Under the pieces are notes generated by a model. It was given only the letters and a program-made list of their open reading frames with translations. It searched no databases and was not told the DNA's origin. This document shows, piece by piece, positions 1 to 7,384 of a stretch of 64,000 bases of DNA. The DNA is from Candidatus Poribacteria bacterium. GTDB lineage: Bacteria; Poribacteria; WGA-4E; WGA-3G. Location: assembly GCA_958295945.1 (NCBI GenBank), contig OY282386.1:3714204-3778203 (forward strand), in the 5' to 3' direction. Position 1 is the stretch's first letter; the number at the start of each line of letters is the position of its first letter. The translations under genes and the position numbers were made by a program.

Positions 1-1
1 A

Positions 2-82
2 TCGTTTCGTGAAGAGATAACGAATTTGTTGGGAAGACTAAAGAAGTGTCAGAGTAGTGGCTTGCGGACCGAGACCGGATAG
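2..82 (+). CDS. 3' end of an unidentified gene (partial)
   Basis: A frame open from the window edge encodes 26 residues (starts SFREEITNLLGR, ends GLRTETG) before a TAG stop. It has no stop or start inside the window and is rich in charged residues, which fits the C-terminus of a protein. I do not recognise the family. It could equally be a chance open frame. It is convergent with the sigma/M16 gene that ends 42 bases further on. Confidence 0.25.
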   Translation, partial: SFREEITNLLGRLKKCQSSGLRTETG

Positions 83-124
83 TGAATTGCTCAAAGCATT
101 CTGCTTATGTCCTTAGTCGAATTA

Positions 125-2311
125 TTATGGCGCACGTGGTGTGAGAACTAAGGTCCTACGATTTTTTTTAGTTAGGTATCGATTGACAACACTCGCAACA
201 TCAACCGCGGAGACATCGCCAGATGCCTCCGCAAGTAGTGGCATGGTTTCACCATATTGGTATTCCAACATTCCCCAAGTTACACCAAGTTGTAGGAGCA
301 TATGAGTTTCTGTTATATTTTTGGGTTTTTGCTGCATGAGCGTTGTTATATCCGGCGGTGCGCTGCGTTCTGTAGAAAGGTACTGGGCAAGGATAGGAGC
401 CTGAGCGTTGTTCTCTGATTGCTTTAAGGGGTTCATTAACTGCCAAATTCGCTGCTTAACTCTTTCTATATCTGTGTTTGGCTTGAGTGAGGCACTGATG
501 TAAAAGTATACTTGCTCAGGCGTGATGAGGTCAACCCCACAAACAACATAACCTGTTAATTCTTTCAATTGGGTATCCTGTATGAATGCTAACCGTAAGA
601 GCACACTCGCTACGTAAAGTGCGGGGTAGTCTTCGTTTTCAGGACGAGGAATCTCGTAAGTTTCCATGTAATGCGTTACGTTGACATCCCAAGTGGCGTT
701 TTGGTCTTTTGCCATGTTTGGAGATGCTGTTGGATTAGGAAACGTCTTCGCTGTTAAGTTGATAGATCCAAGATGTTTTTCCATTGCATCTTTCAACGTT
801 TCGGAGTCAACGCCGCCAACGACACACAAAAGGACGCGATCTGCTTGCACTAAATGTAGGTCACGATATTCCTGTAATTCACCTAACTTTGCTGATTGCA
901 CATCACCACGCATTGATATATCAGTTTCACCATGCCGAAAAACCTGGTTCCACGCTGCGTGTGCTAACTTATGCGTTGTTAAGTTCTTTTCAATATAATC
1001 AAACTCGGCTAAGACATTCGGGAGTGCTTCAGCGAGACTGTCTGCTGAGAACGGAAGTCCAGAAAGCCATTTCGCATGAAGCTCTAAGCCTTGAGTCCAT
1101 GTATCCGTACTTCCCCTGAACTCCAAGCGTATATTGTCAGTCATTATCTCACCACTACTTGTCTTGTAGTCAAGGGGGCCGGTAGTGCGTGCTGATAGGT
1201 GCATTATTAGACTACTCCACTGTGTTTTTGCATTTCCATCATTGACGAGTCCAAGAGGTAAATAACTAAAAATACCGACATCCTTGGAGTTTTCAACATG
1301 GAGATTAACAACTCGGATACCATTGCTTAAAGTAAATCGTGTCACTATAGGCGAACCATTAGAGGCAGTAATTATAGGGAAGTTCTCGGATGCATTAGGT
1401 GGAGAGACTTCCTCAGAAACCCGTGATCCAGTGCTGCTACTTTTGTCGAGAGCAGCCCGTCCAGCTTGACTTCGCACATCCGGTTTTGTGTCAGATTCAA
1501 GTATGGTAAGTGCCTCTATAATTTCAATAGTGGGTTCGGATTGTGCCTCAAAACTATATGGTTTCTGAAATCTGGTAAGATATTGATTACTCACACCGAA
1601 CAGCAATATAATCAAAACCGTGGCTGTACTGAAAGCAACCCATGGGAGAAAAGGTTTTCCAGATGGAGACGGAACCGGGTTTGTGTCAGCAACTTGCTGC
1701 ATGATGTTCTCAAATATGCTATTAGGCAATTGCAAACCGCTAAGCGTATCGTTAATCAAGAGTTCTTCTGATGCTTTTAGACGTTCTCGTGCTCGCTTGA
1801 GTCGACTCGTAATAGTGTTCACTGACACACCCAAGAATTTGCCAATTTCTTTTGCCGTCATTTCACCGAGATAGTAGAGCGTCACCACAGTGCGTTCACT
1901 CTCTGGTAGTTTTTTCAGAAGTCGCTTAACGATTTCTTGACGATATTCAGTCGCTTCTGTCTCACGTTGTTCTAATACATAACGTTCATAAGTTAACTTA
2001 TCTATCGTTTTCATAGATGAGTCTCCCAACGCTTGCGACTCTGGTTTTCGATTTCGTATCCAATCAATGCAAAGCCGATTAGCGATGACATATAGCCATC
2101 CAGCAAATTGATTGTGATCCTTGAGTGTTGAAAGTTTCTTATATGCCTGAAGGAAGGTGTCTTGTGTAATTTCTTCAGCATAATGAAAATCGCCGATCTT
2201 TCGCCATGCAAGGGCGTGAACACTCTTTTGGTATTTTTGAACTAAGGTGCCGAACGCCTCATCATCACCAGACAAGATGTTATGAATCAATTGAACGTCA
2301 TCTTTTTCCAT
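125..2311 (-). CDS. Membrane-tethered ECF sigma factor with degenerate M16 peptidase-like C-terminal domain
   Basis: Predicted 728-residue fusion. Residues about 20-90 form sigma region 2 (YQKSVHALAWRK, then the FAGWLYVIANRL segment). Residues about 130-178 form sigma region 4 (LPESERTVVTLYYLGEM, helix-turn-helix EIGKFLGVSVNTITSR). A single hydrophobic helix lies at about 221-240, then a low-complexity linker, and from about 320 an M16 metallopeptidase-like domain. The M16 zinc motif HxxEH reads SLIMH, so this copy should be catalytically dead and may bind rather than cut peptides. The ATG at 2311 is chosen because GGAGGA sits just upstream; an earlier ATG at 2338 lacks one. It lies 57 bases downstream of the secreted M16 paralogue, probably in one operon. 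Predicted topology is sigma domain inside, M16 outside. That it senses an envelope signal is inference. Confidence 0.85.
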   Translation of the reverse strand: MEKDDVQLIHNILSGDDEAFGTLVQKYQKSVHALAWRKIGDFHYAEEITQDTFLQAYKKLSTLKDHNQFAGWLYVIANRLCIDWIRNRKPESQALGDSSMKTIDKLTYERYVLEQRETEATEYRQEIVKRLLKKLPESERTVVTLYYLGEMTAKEIGKFLGVSVNTITSRLKRARERLKASEELLINDTLSGLQLPNSIFENIMQQVADTNPVPSPSGKPFLPWVAFSTATVLIILLFGVSNQYLTRFQKPYSFEAQSEPTIEIIEALTILESDTKPDVRSQAGRAALDKSSSTGSRVSEEVSPPNASENFPIITASNGSPIVTRFTLSNGIRVVNLHVENSKDVGIFSYLPLGLVNDGNAKTQWSSLIMHLSARTTGPLDYKTSSGEIMTDNIRLEFRGSTDTWTQGLELHAKWLSGLPFSADSLAEALPNVLAEFDYIEKNLTTHKLAHAAWNQVFRHGETDISMRGDVQSAKLGELQEYRDLHLVQADRVLLCVVGGVDSETLKDAMEKHLGSINLTAKTFPNPTASPNMAKDQNATWDVNVTHYMETYEIPRPENEDYPALYVASVLLRLAFIQDTQLKELTGYVVCGVDLITPEQVYFYISASLKPNTDIERVKQRIWQLMNPLKQSENNAQAPILAQYLSTERSAPPDITTLMQQKPKNITETHMLLQLGVTWGMLEYQYGETMPLLAEASGDVSAVDVASVVNRYLTKKNRRTLVLTPRAP

Positions 2312-2368
2312 CAGAATCCTCCGTAATGAGACACACAAACGACTGGATTTCTGTTAATACCTCTTATA

Positions 2369-3673
2369 TCACTTTGACGCGTGCGGCGTGAGAACTAATG
2401 TCATCCGCTCCTCTTCGGTTAGATACCTATTGACAACATCTGCGACATTAGCTGCAGAGACATCTGCAAAAGCACTCGCAAGCTGCGACAAGGTTTCACC
2501 ATATTGGTATTCCACCATGCCCCAACTTACTCCAAGTTGAAGGAGCATGTGAGTCTCTGTGATATTCGCAGGTTTATATTGCTTTAACAGCATTATGTCA
2601 GGCGGTGCGCTGAGTTCTGTAGAAAGGGACTGGGCAAACATAGCAACCTGTGTGTTGTTTTCTGGTTGCTTTAATGGGTTCATCAATTCTTGAATCCGCT
2701 GCTTAACCTTCAATATGTCTGTATTTGGTTTGAGTGAGGCACTGATGTAAAAGTATACTTGCTCAGGCGTGACGAGATCAACCCCACAGTAAACGTGCCC
2801 TGTTAATTTTTTCAATTGTGTATCCTGCATGAGAACTAAGTTCAGGAGCATGTTCGTTATATACAATGCGGGATAGTCCGCGTTTTCAGGACGAGGAATC
2901 TCGTAAGTTTCCATGTAATGCGTTACGTTGACATCCCAAGTCGCGTTTTGGTCTTTTGCTATATCTGGAGATGCTGTCGGTTTAGGAAATGTCTTCGCTG
3001 TTAAGTTGATAGATCCAAGATGTTTTTCCATTGCATCTTTCAACGTTTCGGAGTCAACGCCGCCAACGACACACAAAAGGACGCGATCTGCTTGCACTAA
3101 ATGTAGGTCGCGATATTCCTGTAATTCACCTAACTTTGCTGATTGCACATCACCATGCATTGATATATCGGTTTCACCATGCCGAAAAACCTGGTTCCAC
3201 GCTGCGAAAGCCCATTTATGTGTTGCCAAATTTGCTTCAGTAAATTTAATTTCGGATAGTGCTCGCGGCAGTTCCTCTGCTAAACTTTTCTCTGTAAACG
3301 GTAGTCCAGAAAGCCACTTTGCATGTAGTTCTAATCCCTGCTTCCAATTCTCAGTATTACCCAGAAACTCCAATCGCATATTGTCAGCCATTGTCTCTGC
3401 ACTACTTGTCTTATAATTTATGGGGCCGGTAGTTCGAATTGTAAGGTGCTCAATTAAATGACTCCACTGTGTCTTCGCTTTTCCATCAGCTACGAGTCCA
3501 AGAGGTAAATAACTGAAAATACCGACATCCGTGGATTCTTCAACGTAGAGATTGACAACGCGGATGCCATTACTTAACGTAAAACGAGTTACTTTTGGTG
3601 GTGCGGAAAGTGCCAGAGAAAAATTGCCAAGAACGAGTAATACTACGAATGCATGTTTAATTCTGTTAATCAT
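2369..3673 (-). CDS. Secreted M16-family zinc peptidase-like protein
   Basis: A 434-residue protein with an N-terminal signal peptide (hydrophobic stretch about 8-22, cleavage near ALSA). An M16 (insulinase/pitrilysin-type) domain begins about residue 27. The inverted zinc motif HLIEH (about 72-76) is intact, unlike in the fused paralogue downstream. Length is close to a single M16 half-subunit pair. Long stretches of DNA are nearly identical to the neighbouring gene (about 2880-3230 against 640-990), which indicates recent duplication or gene conversion. An ECF-like promoter motif lies 87 bases upstream. It probably acts in the periplasm or at the outer membrane; its substrate is unknown. 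Confidence 0.8.
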   Translation of the reverse strand: MINRIKHAFVVLLVLGNFSLALSAPPKVTRFTLSNGIRVVNLYVEESTDVGIFSYLPLGLVADGKAKTQWSHLIEHLTIRTTGPINYKTSSAETMADNMRLEFLGNTENWKQGLELHAKWLSGLPFTEKSLAEELPRALSEIKFTEANLATHKWAFAAWNQVFRHGETDISMHGDVQSAKLGELQEYRDLHLVQADRVLLCVVGGVDSETLKDAMEKHLGSINLTAKTFPKPTASPDIAKDQNATWDVNVTHYMETYEIPRPENADYPALYITNMLLNLVLMQDTQLKKLTGHVYCGVDLVTPEQVYFYISASLKPNTDILKVKQRIQELMNPLKQPENNTQVAMFAQSLSTELSAPPDIMLLKQYKPANITETHMLLQLGVSWGMVEYQYGETLSQLASAFADVSAANVADVVNRYLTEEERMTLVLTPHASK

Positions 3674-3759
3674 CTTTTTGCCTCCAAATGTTAGATCTTC
3701 AGATATTGAACGAAAATCGTTAGAACGATACGATTGTTTTTACCATTTGATTATCTAAA

Positions 3760-3787
3760 GACGTAATTTTGGGGCAGAAAACGTGCA
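3760..3787 (-). promoter_or_regulatory. Candidate ECF sigma promoter (TGCAC-N17-TACGTC)
   Basis: On the minus strand TGCAC (3783-3787) is followed after 17 bases by TACGTC (3760-3765). A -10 element containing CGTC is typical of several ECF sigma groups. The same motif, with the same 17-base spacer and flanking AT tracts, occurs upstream of the second sigma fusion at 22602-22629. This suggests autoregulation by one or both fused sigma factors. Inference from two aligned copies only. Confidence 0.5.
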
Positions 3788-3835
3788 TAATTTGAAAAAA
3801 AATGAAATTCATCTATTTTTTTCGTCATTATCCTA

Positions 3836-4019
3836 ACCCAAGTTGCTACAGTATATCTCATAAATCATACATCTGATCTTTTTCAAAATATCACACCTTC
3901 AACGTAGGGGCGAGGTCACCTCGTCCCTATATATAGAAAGGGGCCTTCTAAACGGGCGGGGAGCCCCCGCCCCTACAAGTGATTTATGAGATAGACTCTA
4001 CATAGGTAGCAACTTGGGT
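3836..4019. repeat. MITE-like inverted-repeat element
   Basis: A 184-base non-coding element bounded by a perfect 14-base inverted repeat (ACCCAAGTTGCTAC at 3836-3849 and its complement at 4006-4019). Nested inside is a second 14-base inverted repeat (TATCTCATAAATCA at 3854-3867 and 3980-3993), and between them two GC-rich hairpins (gggcgaggt-cacctcgtccc and gggcggggagcccccgccc). Related ends occur at 45149-45303. It has no open reading frame; mobilisation by a transposase in trans is possible. Confidence 0.6.
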
Positions 4020-4044
4020 GACTTAATAATCGATCTCGCGTTAA

Positions 4045-4128
4045 TCACTTACCCATCGCTTTGAGTGCTTTCAAACACCTTTCTACAGCCTCCAACGGTG
4101 GGAAGGCGTCACTTTCATATTCTACGAC
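4045..4128 (-). pseudogene. 3' remnant of an XRE-type HTH protein cut by the IS
   Basis: The minus strand encodes SVVEYESDAFPPLEAVERCL followed by KALKAMGK and a TGA stop at 4045. The spacing of YES, P-LEAVER and LKALKAMG resembles the end of an XRE/lambda-repressor HTH domain, as found in toxin-antitoxin antitoxins. The reading frame runs straight into the left inverted repeat of the IS1595-type element, so the 5' part has been lost. No matching 5' half is visible on the far side of the element. Family assignment is tentative. Confidence 0.4.
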
Positions 4129-5268
4129 GGAATTAGTCGTTTTGGACTTGAATAGAAATGTTTAAAAGAGTGTAATAAACCCTTGTGTAGACAGAGTTTA
4201 TATAGTATAATATAGATAAGAAGTTAGGGGGTATTTACCCCCTAACTGAACACAAAAAAGCGAGTTGCTTTTCTGATGTTCTTGCTTATCTAATTATCGT
4301 ATCAGAATCCATCAGAAAAAGCAACTCCAAATAAGGAGTATTCTGATGGATCTAATACAGGTCATGGAAATGTTTCCTGATCAAGAGGCGTGTATCGCAC
4401 ATTTAGAGCGTCTTAGATGGAAAGGATCACCACAATGCAATGTCCACATTGTGAGTCTACATCTGTCAAAAGACGTAACGAAAACGCTATGGGGCGTATT
4501 GGACGCTGGAATTGCCACGATTGCCATAGCACCTTCAAGAGGACATCTGGCACAATCTTTCAAGGAACGAAGATCGCACTTCAGAAAGGGTTTCTTGCGA
4601 TCTCGTTGATGACAAACGCAAAGAAAAGTCTGTCAAGTTGTCAACTCGCACGGGATTTAGGAATGAAACAGAAGGCAGCTTGGCGTCCAATGATGCGTAT
4701 ACGTGCTGAAATGGGAAAGGATAATGTCCTTGGACAAGGTATCATTGAGGCAGACGAAACCTATATCGGTGGTAAACGCAGGAAAGACTACGACAAAGAA
4801 AAAGGTGTCCCCCGTAAGCGTGGGCGTGGCACAGCGAAGGATGCTGTTATTGGTGCTGTTGCGCGCGGTGGGAAAGTCGTAGCAGAACTTGTTTCAGATA
4901 TGACTGGTGAGACAATCGCTGATTTCATAAAGAGGGGTGTCAACACCGAAGATGCTAAACTCTATACCGACCAGTTTAAAGGGGACAACGACATCGGTAA
5001 AGAGATGGAACATGAAACAATCAATCGGAGTGAGAAGTGGGAAGCTGATGGGGTACATACCAATACGATAGAAGGTTTCTGGTCTTTCGTTAAACGTGCA
5101 TGGTATGGCTCACATCATCATTATTCAACAGGTTACACGCCACTGTCCCTCGCAGAAGCGTGCTACAAGGACAACTACAGAGGAACGAACATCTTTGACA
5201 AGTTTCGGACAGAGAGTATGGAATAAGGTCAATTTATAAATCTTCTCAAGTCCAAAACGACTTATTCC
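4129..5268 (+). mobile_element. IS1595-type insertion sequence
   Basis: A 1,140-base element with 23-base terminal inverted repeats (4129-4151 and 5246-5268; one mismatch; core AGTCGTTTTGGACTTGA). It contains one transposase reading frame split by a frameshift. I could not find a convincing flanking target duplication, which suggests an old insertion or rearranged flanks. It truncates a small HTH gene on its left. Confidence 0.75.
4346..5226 (+). pseudogene. IS1595-family transposase, split by a 5-base tandem duplication
   Basis: Translation starts at ATG 4346, preceded by AAGGAG. The first frame gives the family N-terminus (FPDQEACIAHLERLRWKGSPQC) and then leaves homology. The rest reads in another frame from about 4440: zinc-ribbon CPHC...CHDC, catalytic EADETYIGG, LYTDQF and the EGFWSFVKR block typical of the ISXO2-like DDE domain. 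At the junction CAATG occurs twice in tandem (4433-4437, 4438-4442). Removing one copy restores SPQCPHCES in a single frame. No slippery heptamer is seen, so this looks like a mutation rather than programmed frameshifting. The element is probably inactive unless helped in trans. Confidence 0.8.
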
Positions 5269-5407
5269 ATACTTTTATATAATTGAATGCGTATAAACCT
5301 GCGACTATAATCTACATTCAAAAAATAACTCTACTGATATTTAATCAGATATTGATGGTTATCAAACTAACTTATACCATCAAAAACAATAAACTGAGAG
5401 GAAAATA

Positions 5408-6661
5408 ATGGATTCAAATGCACAACAACAGAATGAAACTCAGAATGTTGAACATGAAAAAAGAAACATCAACTTATGTACTCAAAACTTGAAAACCATC
5501 GGAAAAGCAGTTCAGTCGTATCTTAACGACAACGATGATTACCCTGAGTGGTTATCCGATCTCCACTCCAAATATCTCCAAGATACAAGCAACCTGATCT
5601 GTCCTGCTGATAAAGAGAATGGACAGGTATTTCATTCATTCAATGAAGATAAAAATAGATCTATCAGTTATGATTACCAGTTTCACCCAGAGTACCGAGA
5701 GGAAAAGTCTGAACAACGTTTGATTTACGGAGATGCTATGCCACTGGTGCGTTGCAGACATCATAAAAATCAAGAGTTTACATGTCTTAACTTGAGTTTT
5801 GCTTTTGAAGTTTTTACTTCATCTGGAAATTGGGAATATACACCAGAGGACATGTATGGAAGTCCTGAAAAAGCCATAGAAGCCTTGGAAGCAGGACTAA
5901 AGCACCAACCAAAAAACCATCTTGTCGCCGAGTTTGCATATACAACATTAGTCGATCTCTATATTGATGCTGGCCGTATGGAGGATGCCAAAAAGTTTGT
6001 GAACCGCTTTAAAATGACAATGAATCAGGACAATCTAAAGACATGGTTTCTCCTCGGTGAATTACTTGAGATGACGAACCAACGTGAAGAGTTTCTGACT
6101 ATTTTTGAACAACTCGAAGAACAATATCCAGAGGACCGGGATTTACTCAAACAACTTGCATTTATCCACGACAAACTTGGAAATTCTGAAGCCGCTGCAG
6201 CCTACGACCGGAAATCCGACCCGAAATATGAACTGTGGGGTAAAGTTGTATCTGATTTTTCTACAACTGACCTTGATGGGAAACCAATTTCACTCCAGCA
6301 GTATCGTGGAAAGGTTGTATTACTTGATTTTTGGGGTGTATGGTGTGGATTCTGCAGTCACGAAATGCCCATTCTCAAAATGGTCTATGACACCTACAAA
6401 GATCAAGGATTTGACATCATCGGAGTCAGTCTTGATGATGAAGAAGCAGTACTACGAGAATATATAAAAGAGAACGACATCCAATGGCGACAAATATCCA
6501 GTGGCAAAAGGTGGGAAGAGGATCCGCTTGCAAAGCAATTTGATATTACCGGTCTTCCAACACAGTGGCTTATTGACAGAGATGGTAAATTAATCTCACA
6601 CAAAGCAAGAGGAGAGGAGTTAGAAAGTTTAGTTAAAGACGCACTCAAGAATGATTCTTAA
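5408..6661 (+). CDS. Pilin-like / TPR / TlpA-type thioredoxin fusion protein
   Basis: A 417-residue protein without a signal peptide or membrane segment. Residues 1-150 resemble the globular part of type II secretion pseudopilin/DUF1559 proteins (NLKTIGKAVQSYLNDNDDYP, LICPAD) but lack the N-terminal prepilin helix. Residues about 150-268 form TPR-like helical pairs. Residues about 276-415 are a TlpA/ResA/AhpC-like thioredoxin domain with WCGFC at 312-316 and a cis-proline region GLPTQW. A GAGAGG ribosome site precedes the ATG. It probably reduces disulfides or reports on thiol state, but the absence of an export signal is odd for a TlpA-like protein. Monocistronic by position. Confidence 0.75.
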   Translation: MDSNAQQQNETQNVEHEKRNINLCTQNLKTIGKAVQSYLNDNDDYPEWLSDLHSKYLQDTSNLICPADKENGQVFHSFNEDKNRSISYDYQFHPEYREEKSEQRLIYGDAMPLVRCRHHKNQEFTCLNLSFAFEVFTSSGNWEYTPEDMYGSPEKAIEALEAGLKHQPKNHLVAEFAYTTLVDLYIDAGRMEDAKKFVNRFKMTMNQDNLKTWFLLGELLEMTNQREEFLTIFEQLEEQYPEDRDLLKQLAFIHDKLGNSEAAAAYDRKSDPKYELWGKVVSDFSTTDLDGKPISLQQYRGKVVLLDFWGVWCGFCSHEMPILKMVYDTYKDQGFDIIGVSLDDEEAVLREYIKENDIQWRQISSGKRWEEDPLAKQFDITGLPTQWLIDRDGKLISHKARGEELESLVKDALKNDS

Positions 6662-6831
6662 AATTGAATAATTCCATAATCAGGTGTAGCTACAATCCTT
6701 TCACTCATTGTAGAACAAAATCTCTATGCCTTAATATTGTTGATGGCTTGAAGGATGGCGGGGCACAGACTTACAATGACAAATGAGATGCTTTACCAAA
6801 GCCTATATACACTCTCACCTATTCATTTCAC

Positions 6832-6860
6832 TTGACTCTACGCCAAAAAACCCGTATAAT
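6832..6860 (+). promoter_or_regulatory. Sigma70-type promoter for nusB
   Basis: TTGACT (6832-6837), a 17-base spacer and a perfect TATAAT (6855-6860). The predicted start of transcription is about 6867, which gives a leader of about 34 bases to the ATG at 6901. Confidence 0.75.
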
Positions 6861-6900
6861 ATAACACGTCTTAATTACATTGCATAAAATTGGAACACTA

Positions 6901-7332
6901 ATGCCCTCTCGTAGAAAATCTCGCATCATAGCGATGCAAATGCTATATCAAATCCATCAAACTGCGGACCCCGTACAACTTGTCATAAAACAATTTTGGT
7001 TGAACCGGGAAATCTCTGTAGATGTGCGTCCCTTTACGCAGCAACTCGTTGTAGGCACAACTTCAAATTTGGACACAATAGATGCTGAACTCCAAGTTAC
7101 CTCCAAAAATTGGAAAATACATCGGATGCCTATTGTTGACCTGTCAATACTCAGACTCGCAACCTATGAAATATTATATTTAGATGAAATTGATGCAGCA
7201 ACATCTATAAATGAAGCCGTGGAAATCGCAAAATCATTCAGCACAACAGATTCCCCAAAGTTTATAAACGGTGTACTTGACAATATACAAAAAAGACATC
7301 TGGATTCACCTCAACAAAATACCAACCAGTGA
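6901..7332 (+). CDS. nusB: Transcription antitermination factor NusB
   Basis: All-helical NusB, 143 residues from ATG 6901 (MPSRRKSRIIAMQML). A TTG at 6880 would add seven residues, but homologues start with the R-RKSR segment. Conserved features include RKSRIIAMQMLYQ at the N-terminus and the C-terminal blocks ILRLATYEILYLDEI, INEAVEIAKSFS and FINGVLDNI. NusB binds boxA RNA with NusE (S10) in antitermination complexes on rRNA operons. A strong promoter precedes it. It is followed by an unrelated NHL gene, so it is probably transcribed alone. Confidence 0.93.
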   Translation: MPSRRKSRIIAMQMLYQIHQTADPVQLVIKQFWLNREISVDVRPFTQQLVVGTTSNLDTIDAELQVTSKNWKIHRMPIVDLSILRLATYEILYLDEIDAATSINEAVEIAKSFSTTDSPKFINGVLDNIQKRHLDSPQQNTNQ

Positions 7333-7384
7333 CATACCCTATCCATCATTTTAAATTAAAATAGGAATCATACATAATAATCAA

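Noticed and set aside
2928-3416. 162-codon and similar plus-strand frames opposite the M16 genes
   Set aside because: They mirror the conserved minus-strand genes and appear in both paralogues only because the DNA is duplicated.
4346-5226. Programmed frameshifting in the IS1595-type transposase
   Set aside because: There is no slippery heptamer or stimulatory hairpin at the overlap, and a tandem CAATG duplication explains the shift exactly.
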